Shown one piece after another: positions 1 to 7,912 of a stretch of DNA of 17,674 bases. Each line of letters starts with the position of its first letter. The first letter of the stretch is position 1. The notes beneath the pieces are model-generated. The model had not been told where the DNA came from. It saw only the letters and a list, made by a program, of their open reading frames with translations, and did no database searches. Both the position numbers and the translations under genes were made by a program. Origin of the DNA: an uncultured Opitutia bacterium (GTDB taxonomy: Bacteria > Verrucomicrobiota > Verrucomicrobiia > Opitutales > UBA953); the NCBI GenBank assembly GCA_937874455.1, contig CALNBE010000192.1, forward strand, positions 1-17,674. The letters are read 5' to 3'.

Positions 1-1
1 A

Positions 2-1885
2 GACGCCGATTCCGCCGCTGCCCCGGAATTGCCCTTGGGCACCGCGCAACCGGCAAAGGAAACCGCGCCCGCCCCCCTGCCCAGTTTCCCCATCATCGGC
101 GAGGAATCACCCTCCACCCGAAAGGAATCCCCGCAAGAAGAGGCATTTATCTTTGATCCAACCAAGATAATCGCCCAATTTGCCCCCACAACCCCGCCCA
201 AACCCAATTCCCAAACCATCGCCGCGACCAACGCAATTGCCGCTGAAGTCGCCGCCTCTCAACCCATCGTCATTGAGGAAAGCGGCAAGGTCGTCTCCAA
301 ACCCAATCCGCCCCGTCCCCAACTACCGCCCAAAAACAACCCGCCACTCCAAAACCCAAACCCCAATAAGGGTCCTCCCAACAACGGTGGAGGGAAGAAA
401 GACAAATTCCGTGATCGGGACCGCGACCGAGATCGCAATCGCGACCGGGGAAATGACCGGGACCGTGGACCGCAAGGACGTCAATGGCCGTCCATCGCCC
501 AGCGTGACTCGATGGACGAACGCGCCTTCTCCCTCGGCACCAACTTTGATTACGAAACCCTGAACACCCCGGACGGACTGGACGCACTTCTCACCCAAGC
601 CACCTCGCTGACTGGCGAACCTATCAACTTCAACGACACCTACGCCCTGCCCATGCAGGAACTGCAGTCCATGGGCCGCGCTCTCGGCTGCCGTTGGCAC
701 CGCATGCCACCCCGCCGCGGCATGGTCGGCGAAGTGCTTTCCGCCGCTTTTCAACAAGGCCGCCCCATCCAGATACGCGGCACGCTGGAATTGCTGGAGG
801 ACGGCAACGGGCTGCTCGTTTACCTCTTCGACAACTACCGCATCCGCGAACTCAGCACCTTTATCCCCAAAACGCTGATCAAACAATTCGGCCTGCAACG
901 CGGCCATGAAGTCGACGTCTTGGCCGTACCCGCCCGCGAAGGCGAAGCCGCCCCCATTGCGGTGCGCATCGACAAAGTCATGGGCGAGGATCCCGAAGCA
1001 GTGCTGGGCTGGACACCGTTCACCGAACTCACCCCTTATTACCCCACCAAGCGCATGCTGCTGGAGACCGACAACTCCGTCCCTTGGGACAATCTTTCCA
1101 TGCGCTGCGTTGATTTGCTCTGCCCAATCGGCCTCGGTCAGCGCGGCCTCATAGTCGCCCCGCCCCGAACCGGAAAAACCGTGCTCCTGCAAGGCATGGC
1201 CAACTCCATCGTCCGCAACACCCCGGAAGCCCACTTGATCATCCTACTGGTCGATGAGCGCCCGGAGGAAGTCACCGATTTCCGACGCCAAGTGAAACAG
1301 GCCGAAATCGTCAGCTCCACCTTTGACGAAAGCGCCGAGAGCCATGTCCACGCAGCCGAGATGGTCATCGAACGCGCCCGCCGCATGGTCGAGGCCGGAC
1401 GGCATGTGGTGATCCTGCTCGACTCCATCACCCGACTCGCCCGAGCCTACAACACCATGATGCCCAGCACCGGAAAAATTCTTTCCGGCGGTGTCGAATC
1501 CAACGCGCTTTCCAAACCCAAACGCTTTTTCGGCTCCGCCCGTAACATTGAGGGCGGAGGGAGCCTGACCATTCTCGGCACTGCCCTGGTCGACACTGGC
1601 AGTAAAATGGACGAGGTCATTTTCGAGGAATTCAAGGGCACCGGGAACATGGAACTCGACCTCGATCGCGACCTTGCCAACAAGCGCATTTTCCCAGCGC
1701 TCAGCTTCGAGCGCAGCGGCACTCGAAAAGAAGAACTGCTGTACCATCCGGACGAAATGCAAAAAATTTATTCGTTGCGCCGCGCCATGAAAGGCGTACC
1801 GTCAGTCGAAGCTATGGAAATGCTCATTCAGCGGATCAAGAAAACCAAAACCAATGCGGAGTTTCTTGTAACGCTCGCTCGATAA
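2..1885 (+). CDS. rho: Transcription termination factor Rho, long disordered N-terminal extension (5' partial)
   Basis: Rho is the hexameric RNA-dependent ATPase/helicase that ends transcription on untranslated RNA. The frame is open to the left edge of the window, so the true start lies upstream; a TTG at 29 is in frame but has no support as a start. Counting from that TTG, residues 1-125 are Pro/Asn/Ala-rich low complexity and 128-146 are an Arg-Asp repeat. Residues about 205-315 correspond to the Rho N-terminal and cold-shock-like RNA-binding domains. The RecA-like ATPase core follows: P-loop APPRTGKT (377-384), catalytic segment LLVDERPEEVTDF (406-418), Walker B VILLDSITRLARAYN (461-475), then ILSGGVESNAL and the GSARNIEGGGSLTI stretch (502-515). 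At least 618 residues compares with about 419 in E. coli Rho. The core is complete, so it should be active. The usual aromatic RNA-binding motif is altered (see findings). It sits 74 bases before the pilus motor genes on the same strand. Confidence 0.96.
   Translation, partial: DADSAAAPELPLGTAQPAKETAPAPLPSFPIIGEESPSTRKESPQEEAFIFDPTKIIAQFAPTTPPKPNSQTIAATNAIAAEVAASQPIVIEESGKVVSKPNPPRPQLPPKNNPPLQNPNPNKGPPNNGGGKKDKFRDRDRDRDRNRDRGNDRDRGPQGRQWPSIAQRDSMDERAFSLGTNFDYETLNTPDGLDALLTQATSLTGEPINFNDTYALPMQELQSMGRALGCRWHRMPPRRGMVGEVLSAAFQQGRPIQIRGTLELLEDGNGLLVYLFDNYRIRELSTFIPKTLIKQFGLQRGHEVDVLAVPAREGEAAPIAVRIDKVMGEDPEAVLGWTPFTELTPYYPTKRMLLETDNSVPWDNLSMRCVDLLCPIGLGQRGLIVAPPRTGKTVLLQGMANSIVRNTPEAHLIILLVDERPEEVTDFRRQVKQAEIVSSTFDESAESHVHAAEMVIERARRMVEAGRHVVILLDSITRLARAYNTMMPSTGKILSGGVESNALSKPKRFFGSARNIEGGGSLTILGTALVDTGSKMDEVIFEEFKGTGNMELDLDRDLANKRIFPALSFERSGTRKEELLYHPDEMQKIYSLRRAMKGVPSVEAMEMLIQRIKKTKTNAEFLVTLAR
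410..466 (+). repeat. Arg-Asp codon repeat in the Rho N-terminus
   Basis: A run of alternating CGN and GAY codons encodes an RD/RN dipeptide repeat (FRDRDRDRDRNRDR, then GNDRDRG), directly after an Asn/Pro/Gly-rich stretch. It lies inside rho and separates the disordered extension from the folded part. Arg-rich N-terminal insertions in other bacterial Rho proteins (for example Actinobacteria) add RNA affinity; that role is inferred here. The near-6-base periodicity could make copy number vary between strains. Confidence 0.85.
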
Positions 1886-1945
1886 AGTAACGCTCATGGC
1901 TCTCTTTTCTCTTCAACAGTCCCCCACCTCTTTAACCCCCGCACC

Positions 1946-1952
1946 GGAGAAG
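1946..1952 (+). promoter_or_regulatory. Ribosome binding site that fixes the GTG start at 1960
   Basis: GGAGAAG lies 7 bases before a GTG codon, a good Shine-Dalgarno match at ideal spacing. It supports GTG at 1960 as the start of the GspE/PilB-family gene. Several other genes in the window lack a match this good. Confidence 0.7.
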
Positions 1953-1959
1953 CATCGTC

Positions 1960-3687
1960 GTGATTTCGGCAGATGATTACGTTCTACAACTAATCCAAGA
2001 TCAGGGCATCGTCAGCCCTGCCACCGTTCAGGAGACCTATAGCGCCATTCAGGGCGAAGGTCTCACAGAGGGAGTCGACACCGCGGTCCTCAACCGGCTG
2101 GTGGAAAAAGGCGCTCTCACTTGGGATCAGGCCACCGCCGCGCTCGCCCGCGAATTTGACATGGAGGTGGTGGACATGGCCACCGTTCAGCCCTCGCCGG
2201 AAACACTTGAGTTTCTGGGCAAGGAGCTGGCCGAGCGCACCCATGTGCTGCCGCTCCAACTCCGGGGCAATGAACTGGAAATCGCCGTCGCCGATCCGCT
2301 CGACACCGAGACTATCGACGAGCTGGCCCGCCTTCTCAAGGTCACCGTCACCGTCAAACTCGCCACGCCCGAAGCACTCAACGAGGCCATAGCCCGCCAC
2401 TATGGCGCCGCGCAAGACGGACAGTCCAGCGTTTATGAAGCAATTTTTGGCGACGGGGCCAACGCTGACTTGCGCGTCGACCTCCCCACTGGCAGCGAAG
2501 CCGGGGTTAAGGAGGAGGACGCCCCCATCATTCGCTACGTCAATTTGCTAATTACCGAGGCCATCAAGCGGCGCGCGTCCGACATTCACTTGGAACCTCT
2601 GGAAAAACGCTTCCGTGTCCGTTACCGTATCGACGGGGTGCTGCAGGAGGTGGAAAATCCGCCAAAACGCCTGCAAGCATCCATCATCTCCCGCCTCAAG
2701 CTGATGGCCGAGGTCAGCCTCGCCGAAAAACGCATCCCGCAGGACGGACGCATCCAAGTCAAAGCGGGCGACAAGGAAATCGACTTGCGCGTCTCCGTGC
2801 TACCCACCGTTTACGGTGAAAGCATCGTCATGCGTATTCTCGACAAGGAGGGCATCCGCCTCGGCCTCCCCGAGCTCGGATTTTTCTCTGACGACCAGGC
2901 CAACTTCCAGCAACTGGTTACCATGGCCGATGGAATTTTCCTCGTTACCGGCCCCACTGGATCTGGGAAATCCACCACCCTGTACGCCGCGCTCAACTAC
3001 ATCAACAAGCCCGACCGCAAGATCATCACCGTTGAAGATCCCGTGGAATACCAGATGCTCGGCATCAATCAGGTGCAGGTGCGCCGCGAGGTCGGAATGA
3101 CTTTTGCCGCCGCCCTCCGCTCCATGCTCCGCCAAGCACCGAACATCATCATGATCGGGGAAATTCGTGACTTGGAAACTGCGGAAATCGCGGTCAACGC
3201 CTCGCTCACCGGGCACATGGTGTTCTCCACCCTGCACACCAATGACGCACCCAGCGCCGTCACCCGGCTGGTGGACATCGGCGTCAAACCCTTTCTCGTT
3301 TCCGCCTCCCTTCGCGGCGCGCTAGCCCAACGGCTGGTCCGCCGAATTTGCCCCAACTGCGCCCAGCCCTACACGCCGACTCCAAAGGAACTGACTTCGA
3401 TCGGCATGAGTGAAACCGAGTCCGCCAATGCCAACTTTATGAAGGGTGGAGGTTGCCCCAAGTGCAACAATGTCGGCTATAAGGGCCGGCGTGGCATCTT
3501 CGAAATGTTCGTCGTCACCGATGAGCTGGAAGCCATGATTTACGGTGGGGCCACCTTGGTGGAATTGCGTCGCAAATGCCGCGAGCTCGGCATGCGCTCC
3601 ATGCGCGAGGACGGCATCCGCAAAGTCGCCGCTGGCATCACCACCATTGAGGAGGTCCTCAACGCCACCGTTTCCATTGCAGAATAA
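1960..3687 (+). CDS. gspE/pilB: GspE/PilB-family secretion/pilus assembly ATPase (first paralogue)
   Basis: This is a cytoplasmic hexameric ATPase of the type II secretion / type IV pilus family, which powers pseudopilin or pilin polymerisation at the inner membrane. From GTG 1960 it is 575 residues, normal for the family. Residues about 10-150 form the MshEN/T2SSE N-terminal region. After an acidic linker comes the ATPase: IRYVNLLITEAIKRRASDIH (191-210), Walker A GPTGSGKST (331-339), Asp box ITVEDPVE (356-363), Walker B IIMIGE (396-401), His box SLTGHMVFSTLHTND (415-429), and a zinc tetracysteine at C464/C467 and C499/C502. The segment before Walker B reads RQAPN where the family, including the neighbouring paralogue, has RQDPD. 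It lies 21 bases before pilT. Whether it works as PilB for pili or GspE for a T2SS-like system cannot be decided from the sequence; both names are family-level. Confidence 0.93.
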   Translation: MISADDYVLQLIQDQGIVSPATVQETYSAIQGEGLTEGVDTAVLNRLVEKGALTWDQATAALAREFDMEVVDMATVQPSPETLEFLGKELAERTHVLPLQLRGNELEIAVADPLDTETIDELARLLKVTVTVKLATPEALNEAIARHYGAAQDGQSSVYEAIFGDGANADLRVDLPTGSEAGVKEEDAPIIRYVNLLITEAIKRRASDIHLEPLEKRFRVRYRIDGVLQEVENPPKRLQASIISRLKLMAEVSLAEKRIPQDGRIQVKAGDKEIDLRVSVLPTVYGESIVMRILDKEGIRLGLPELGFFSDDQANFQQLVTMADGIFLVTGPTGSGKSTTLYAALNYINKPDRKIITVEDPVEYQMLGINQVQVRREVGMTFAAALRSMLRQAPNIIMIGEIRDLETAEIAVNASLTGHMVFSTLHTNDAPSAVTRLVDIGVKPFLVSASLRGALAQRLVRRICPNCAQPYTPTPKELTSIGMSETESANANFMKGGGCPKCNNVGYKGRRGIFEMFVVTDELEAMIYGGATLVELRRKCRELGMRSMREDGIRKVAAGITTIEEVLNATVSIAE

Positions 3688-3708
3688 CAGCTTTCAGGGC
3701 CTGTTTCA

Positions 3709-4797
3709 ATGAGCCTCAGCCTGCACGATCTCCTCGATTTTGTCGTGGAACATAATGCCTCCGACCTGCACCTCCATGTCGGCCAGGCACCCGCTCTGCG
3801 CGTGGTCGGGGAAATAGCCGCTCTCGAAGCGCCGCCGCTCACACCGGAGGACACCAAGGCCTACGTGGAATCCATCGCCTCGCCGCATTTTCTGGAACAG
3901 CTGGAAACACGCGGCAACGCCGACTTCGGCTACGATTTTCAAAAGGCCCGCTTTCGCGTCAGCATTTTCAAGGTCAAGGGAAACTACGAGATGGTCATGC
4001 GGCAGATTCCCAACCGACTTTTCACGTTGGAGGAACTCGGCCTGCCTGGAAAAATCAAGGACATTCTGCAACTGACGCGCGGCTTGGTGCTCGTCACCGG
4101 TCCCACAGGATCCGGCAAGACTTCTACGCTCGCCGCAATGGTCAATTGGCTGAACGAAAGGGAAAATCTCCACATCGTCACCATTGAGGATCCCATCGAA
4201 TATTACCACCCACACAAGCACTCCATCGTCACTCAGCGCGAACTGCACAAGGATGTGGCCTCCTTCTCCGATGCCATCCGCGCCGCCCTCCGGCAAGACC
4301 CCGATGTCATCCTCGTCGGAGAAATGCGTGACTTGGAAACCATTGAGGTCGCTATCACCGCAGCCGAGACCGGACACCTCGTGTTTGCCACTCTCCACAC
4401 TACGGGAGCTGCCCGCACCGTTGACCGTATTATCGACGCCTTTCCAGCCAACACCAAGGAGCAAATCCGCATTCAGCTTTCCTCCAACCTCGTGGCCGTC
4501 GTATCCCAAGTCCTCTGCAAACGAAAGGACGGCAGCAGCCGCGTCGCCGCCTTCGAAATCATGACAAACACCCCAGCCATCGCCGCCTCCATTCGAGAAA
4601 ACAAAACCCATCGAATCGTCTCCGACATTCAGACCGGAGCCAACCACGGCATGATCACCCTGGACGCTTATCTGCTCAACCTCTTTTACCAAGGCACTAT
4701 CAGCGCCGAGGAAGCCATAACGTATTCGCAAGACACCGACGAAATGCGTAAAAAATGTCTCACTAACCTGCCCCAGCCCTCTCCCCGTCATGTTTGA
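3709..4797 (+). CDS. pilT: Type IV pilus retraction ATPase PilT
   Basis: PilT is the hexameric ATPase that depolymerises and retracts type IV pili, driving twitching, adhesion and DNA uptake. The protein is 362 residues, typical of PilT and shorter than PilB because it lacks the MshEN and zinc regions. Visible motifs are ASDLHLHVG (17-25), Walker A GPTGSGKTS (131-139), Asp box VTIEDPIEYY (157-166), Walker B ILVGEMRD (201-208; VGEMRD is typical of PilT rather than PilB), and the His box ETGHLVFATLHTTGA (220-234). The C-terminal AIRNLIRE retraction box is divergent (AIAASIRE, 290-297), so PilU or another PilT-like function is possible. The start is ATG 3709, with a weak AGGG about 9 bases upstream. 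Its last 8 bases overlap the start of the next gene, suggesting translational coupling. Confidence 0.94.
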   Translation: MSLSLHDLLDFVVEHNASDLHLHVGQAPALRVVGEIAALEAPPLTPEDTKAYVESIASPHFLEQLETRGNADFGYDFQKARFRVSIFKVKGNYEMVMRQIPNRLFTLEELGLPGKIKDILQLTRGLVLVTGPTGSGKTSTLAAMVNWLNERENLHIVTIEDPIEYYHPHKHSIVTQRELHKDVASFSDAIRAALRQDPDVILVGEMRDLETIEVAITAAETGHLVFATLHTTGAARTVDRIIDAFPANTKEQIRIQLSSNLVAVVSQVLCKRKDGSSRVAAFEIMTNTPAIAASIRENKTHRIVSDIQTGANHGMITLDAYLLNLFYQGTISAEEAITYSQDTDEMRKKCLTNLPQPSPRHV

Positions 4798-6475
4798 AGA
4801 CCACAATGAGAGCATCAAGGACATCGTCCTCGAAGCAAACTTACTCAACGAGACCCAGGTCGGAAGCCTCTGGGACGCCCACCTGCAAACCGGCAAATCT
4901 TTCGCCGACACCTTGGTCGACTCCGGTTTGCTCGACCGCACCACGGTGTTGGAAGCGGTGGCCAAACACCTGAACGTCCCCTACATCCCCGTACCCCCCG
5001 AATTTGTTAGCGACGATTTGAAACGCATGCTCAAGCCCGAGCAGGCCCATAAATACAATGTCGTTCCCTATGCAGTCGATCCCAACAAGGTCACCTTTCT
5101 TGCCAAGGATCCGCTCAACTTCAGCATCGTCGACGAGCTGTCCTTCATCCTGCAACGTGACGTGGAGCTGGCCGTCACCGACCCTGACCTAGTGCATGCC
5201 GCTGTAGTCAAAACCTATGGCGACCTGCAATCTTCACTTGAAGATTTCCTTCATGAAATTGAGGACATAACCGGGCTGGATGAAAACGCCTCCGAAAGCG
5301 AAATTTCCTCCAAGGCCAGCCAGGCCCCCATTGTCCGCTTCGTGGATTTGGTACTGCAAGAAGCAGTCAAGGCCAAGGCCTCCGACATTCACTTCGAGCC
5401 GTTTGAAAATCAATTCCGCATCCGCTACCGCATCGACGGCGCGCTCTACGAAATGGCCCCTCCGCCCAAGAGCCTGGCCTCCTCGGTGATCGCCCGCGTC
5501 AAGGTGATGTCATCGCTCAATATCGCCGAACGCCGCATCCCCCAGGACGGCCGAATCAAAACCACCGTCGGTGGGCGTCCGGTCGACCTTCGTGTCTCCA
5601 CCCTGCCCACCCAGTTCGGGGAAAGCGTGGTGCTCCGTATTCTCGACAAATCCGTCGTCAATCTGGATTTGGTCAACCTCTCCATGCAAGACGAAATCAT
5701 GGAGGGCATCCGGGATTTGGTCAACCGCCCCAACGGCATCTTTATCGTCACCGGCCCCACCGGTTCCGGTAAAACCACCACCCTTTACTCCGCACTGCGC
5801 GAGGTAAACGTCCCCGAAGTCAAAATTCTCACCGCGGAAGACCCGGTCGAATACGAAATCGAGGGCATCATGCAGGTGCAAATCAATCATCAGGTCGGCC
5901 TCACCTTCGCCTCCGCCCTCCGTTCCTTCCTCCGCCAAGACCCCGACACCATCATGGTGGGGGAAATCCGCGACTTGGAAACCGCCCAGATCGCCGTGCA
6001 AGCCTCGCTCACCGGCCACGTGGTACTCTCTACCCTGCATACCAATGACGCCCCTGGCGCGGTCACCCGCCTCATCGACATGGGACTGGAGCCTTACCTC
6101 ATCTCCGCCTCGCTCGAAGGCATTTTGGGCCAACGCCTGCTCCGTCGCATCTGCAAACACTGCCGCACCGCCTACGAGCCCGATCAGAACATCATCGATA
6201 TGCTGGATGTCGATCCGCTCGAAATCGCAGACAAACAATTCTACTATGGCCGCGGCTGCTCCGAATGTTCCCATAGCGGTTACAAAGGCCGTCAAGGATT
6301 GTTCGAACTCATGATGATCAACGACCGCCTCCGAGAATTGATCACCGGCAAGGCACCAACCTTGGTGCTCAAACAATGCGCGATCGAAAACGGCATGCGC
6401 ACTCTGCGTGACGATGGACTCCGCTGCATTTTTGACGGCCTCACCACCATCGAGGAAGTGCTCAAGTACACCTGA
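4790..6475 (+). CDS. pilB: GspE/PilB-family pilus assembly ATPase (second, canonical paralogue)
   Basis: This is the second extension/secretion ATPase in the operon, 561 residues. An N-terminal MshEN-type region (about 10-145) is followed by an acidic linker (145-175) and the ATPase: IVRFVDLVLQEAVKAKASDI (181-200), Walker A GPTGSGKTT (322-330), Asp box LTAEDPVE (347-354), the canonical RQDPDTIMVGEIRD (382-395), His box SLTGHVVLSTLHTNDAP (406-422), and zinc cysteines C455/C458 and C490/C493. Every expected catalytic element is present, so I take this one as the likelier PilB for the pilus whose PilT precedes and PilC follows; that is inference. ATG 4790 overlaps the pilT stop by 8 bases (ATGTTTGA). 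The two PilB-like proteins are clearly homologous but well diverged across the N-terminal halves, so this is not a recent duplication. Confidence 0.95.
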   Translation: MFEDHNESIKDIVLEANLLNETQVGSLWDAHLQTGKSFADTLVDSGLLDRTTVLEAVAKHLNVPYIPVPPEFVSDDLKRMLKPEQAHKYNVVPYAVDPNKVTFLAKDPLNFSIVDELSFILQRDVELAVTDPDLVHAAVVKTYGDLQSSLEDFLHEIEDITGLDENASESEISSKASQAPIVRFVDLVLQEAVKAKASDIHFEPFENQFRIRYRIDGALYEMAPPPKSLASSVIARVKVMSSLNIAERRIPQDGRIKTTVGGRPVDLRVSTLPTQFGESVVLRILDKSVVNLDLVNLSMQDEIMEGIRDLVNRPNGIFIVTGPTGSGKTTTLYSALREVNVPEVKILTAEDPVEYEIEGIMQVQINHQVGLTFASALRSFLRQDPDTIMVGEIRDLETAQIAVQASLTGHVVLSTLHTNDAPGAVTRLIDMGLEPYLISASLEGILGQRLLRRICKHCRTAYEPDQNIIDMLDVDPLEIADKQFYYGRGCSECSHSGYKGRQGLFELMMINDRLRELITGKAPTLVLKQCAIENGMRTLRDDGLRCIFDGLTTIEEVLKYT

Positions 6476-6557
6476 TGCTATTCGCTTTCCCCTAGCAATT
6501 TCATCCTTAGCATAAGCACCCACATCTTTAACCTCTCTCACTTCATCCCCCCTCTCC

Positions 6558-7802
6558 ATGGCCAAGTTCAAATACACCGCAATCGACGCCCAGGGCAAAC
6601 AGATCGCCGGGCGTCTCGATGCCGCCTCCGAAGAAAAAGCGCGGGCCAAGCTCACTGGCCAGCGCCTCATGGTTACCAGCCTCGTTGCAGAAGGAGGTGC
6701 CAGCCTGCTCTCCCCCAAGGCCAATGGCAAAAAGAGCAAGGGATTTTCCTTCGGCAAAAAAGTCAACGCCGAGACTCTCGCCATCTTCACCCGTCAGCTT
6801 TCCACGCTCTTGCAAGCCGGCATGCCTTTGCTCCGCTCGCTGGAAATCCTCCACAAGCAGGAAAAAAATCCCGCTCTCAAGGAAGCTCTTGCCGGCATTT
6901 GCGAAAATGTCCAATCCGGAACCAATCTCTCCGACGCGATGATGCAATACCCCAAGCTCTTCGATCGTCTTTACACCAACATGATCAAGGCTGGGGAAGC
7001 CGGTGGTGTGCTGGATGTGGTACTCGACCGTCTGGCCAAGTTCATGGAAAAATCGGTCAAGACTCAGAAAAAGGTAAAATCCGCCATGGTTTACCCCGCA
7101 GTCGTGATCACCGTAGCCGTGATCATCGTGTACATTTTGATGGTCAAGGTGGTCCCCTCCTTCCAAAGCATGCTTTCCTCGCAAAAAGGTGCGGAGATGC
7201 CCGGATTGACCAAATTTGTGGTCGACATCAGCGACACCATGGTCGAATACTGGTACGTACTTCCATTCATTCTCATCTGCGGCTACTTCCTCATCAAAAG
7301 CATCTTTTCCAACCCCAAAGGAAAAAAAGTTTTCGATACCCTAATCTTTAGACTGCCCAAAATCGGCAACTTTGTGACCATTGTCGCAGTCTCCCGTTTT
7401 GCCCGCACCTTCGGCACATTGATGTCCTCCGGCGTCCCAATTCTTCAAGCGCTGAACATCACCCGGGACACCATGGGAAACCGCGTCCTATCTGACAGCC
7501 TGACCATGGTGCACGATCGAGTGCGCGACGGAGAGCCATTGTCCTCCCCGCTTGAGCAAACCAAAGTTTTTCCCGCCATGGTCACCAGCATGATTCAAGT
7601 CGGTGAGGAAACTGGCCAGCTTCCCGAAATGCTCAACCGTGTCGCAGACAACTACGACGACGAAGTTGACAATGCCGTCGGCGCCATGACTTCCATCATT
7701 GAGCCTTTGCTCATCGTTTTTCTGGCGGTAGTCGTCGGCACCATTGTCATCGCGATGTTCCTCCCGCTTGTGTCACTGATCAAAAACATGGCTGCCGGCT
7801 AA
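6558..7802 (+). CDS. pilC: Type IV pilus / T2SS inner-membrane platform protein PilC (GspF family)
   Basis: PilC is the polytopic inner-membrane platform that couples the PilB and PilT motors to pilin assembly. The protein is 414 residues, standard length. It shows the tandem T2SSF architecture: repeat 1 at about 72-195 (FTRQLSTLLQAGMPLLRSLE, 77-96; MIKAGEAGG, 142-150) and repeat 2 at about 275-397 (FARTFGTLMSSGVPILQALN, 281-300; MIQVGEETGQL, 345-355). Hydrophobic membrane segments are at about 178-199, 231-250 and 381-407. The short N-terminal module (KFKYTAIDAQGK) is also typical. ATG 6558 starts the conserved N-terminus, although the upstream sequence is C-rich with no Shine-Dalgarno match. 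The 82-base gap after pilB holds no convincing promoter, so it is probably cotranscribed. A strong terminator lies just downstream. Confidence 0.95.
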   Translation: MAKFKYTAIDAQGKQIAGRLDAASEEKARAKLTGQRLMVTSLVAEGGASLLSPKANGKKSKGFSFGKKVNAETLAIFTRQLSTLLQAGMPLLRSLEILHKQEKNPALKEALAGICENVQSGTNLSDAMMQYPKLFDRLYTNMIKAGEAGGVLDVVLDRLAKFMEKSVKTQKKVKSAMVYPAVVITVAVIIVYILMVKVVPSFQSMLSSQKGAEMPGLTKFVVDISDTMVEYWYVLPFILICGYFLIKSIFSNPKGKKVFDTLIFRLPKIGNFVTIVAVSRFARTFGTLMSSGVPILQALNITRDTMGNRVLSDSLTMVHDRVRDGEPLSSPLEQTKVFPAMVTSMIQVGEETGQLPEMLNRVADNYDDEVDNAVGAMTSIIEPLLIVFLAVVVGTIVIAMFLPLVSLIKNMAAG

Positions 7803-7823
7803 TTTTTTCTCCCGCTTTTTTGC

Positions 7824-7856
7824 AAAGCCGCATCTCCACGATGCGGCTTTTCTTTT
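7824..7856 (+). terminator. Rho-independent terminator after pilC
   Basis: Perfect 11-base inverted repeat AAAGCCGCATC / GATGCGGCTTT (7824-7834 and 7840-7850) with a TCCAC loop, followed by a T-rich tract. It starts 22 bases after the pilC stop and should end the rho-pil transcript. It also argues against starts for menG upstream of 7860. Confidence 0.88.
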
Positions 7857-7912
7857 CCCCCTCGCTTCAATCTCGCCTCCACCAAGACAAACCGCACAAA
7901 GGCTGCATTCAT

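Noticed and set aside
3706..4965. A long open frame on the - strand (about 419 codons) opposite pilT and the start of pilB.
   Set aside because: The + strand carries complete, motif-rich pilT and pilB. The - strand translation is a Gly/Val/His-rich shadow with no recognisable domain, as expected opposite GC-rich coding DNA.
6473..6513. Short repeats (ATGCTA with TAGCA and TAGCAT) after the pilB stop as a hairpin or operator.
   Set aside because: The stems are only 5-6 bases, AT-rich and with long loops; chance is sufficient.
5510..6790. A 426-codon open frame on the - strand opposite pilB and pilC.
   Set aside because: It crosses two well-supported + strand genes and their gap, and its translation resembles no protein family. 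It is a codon-bias shadow.
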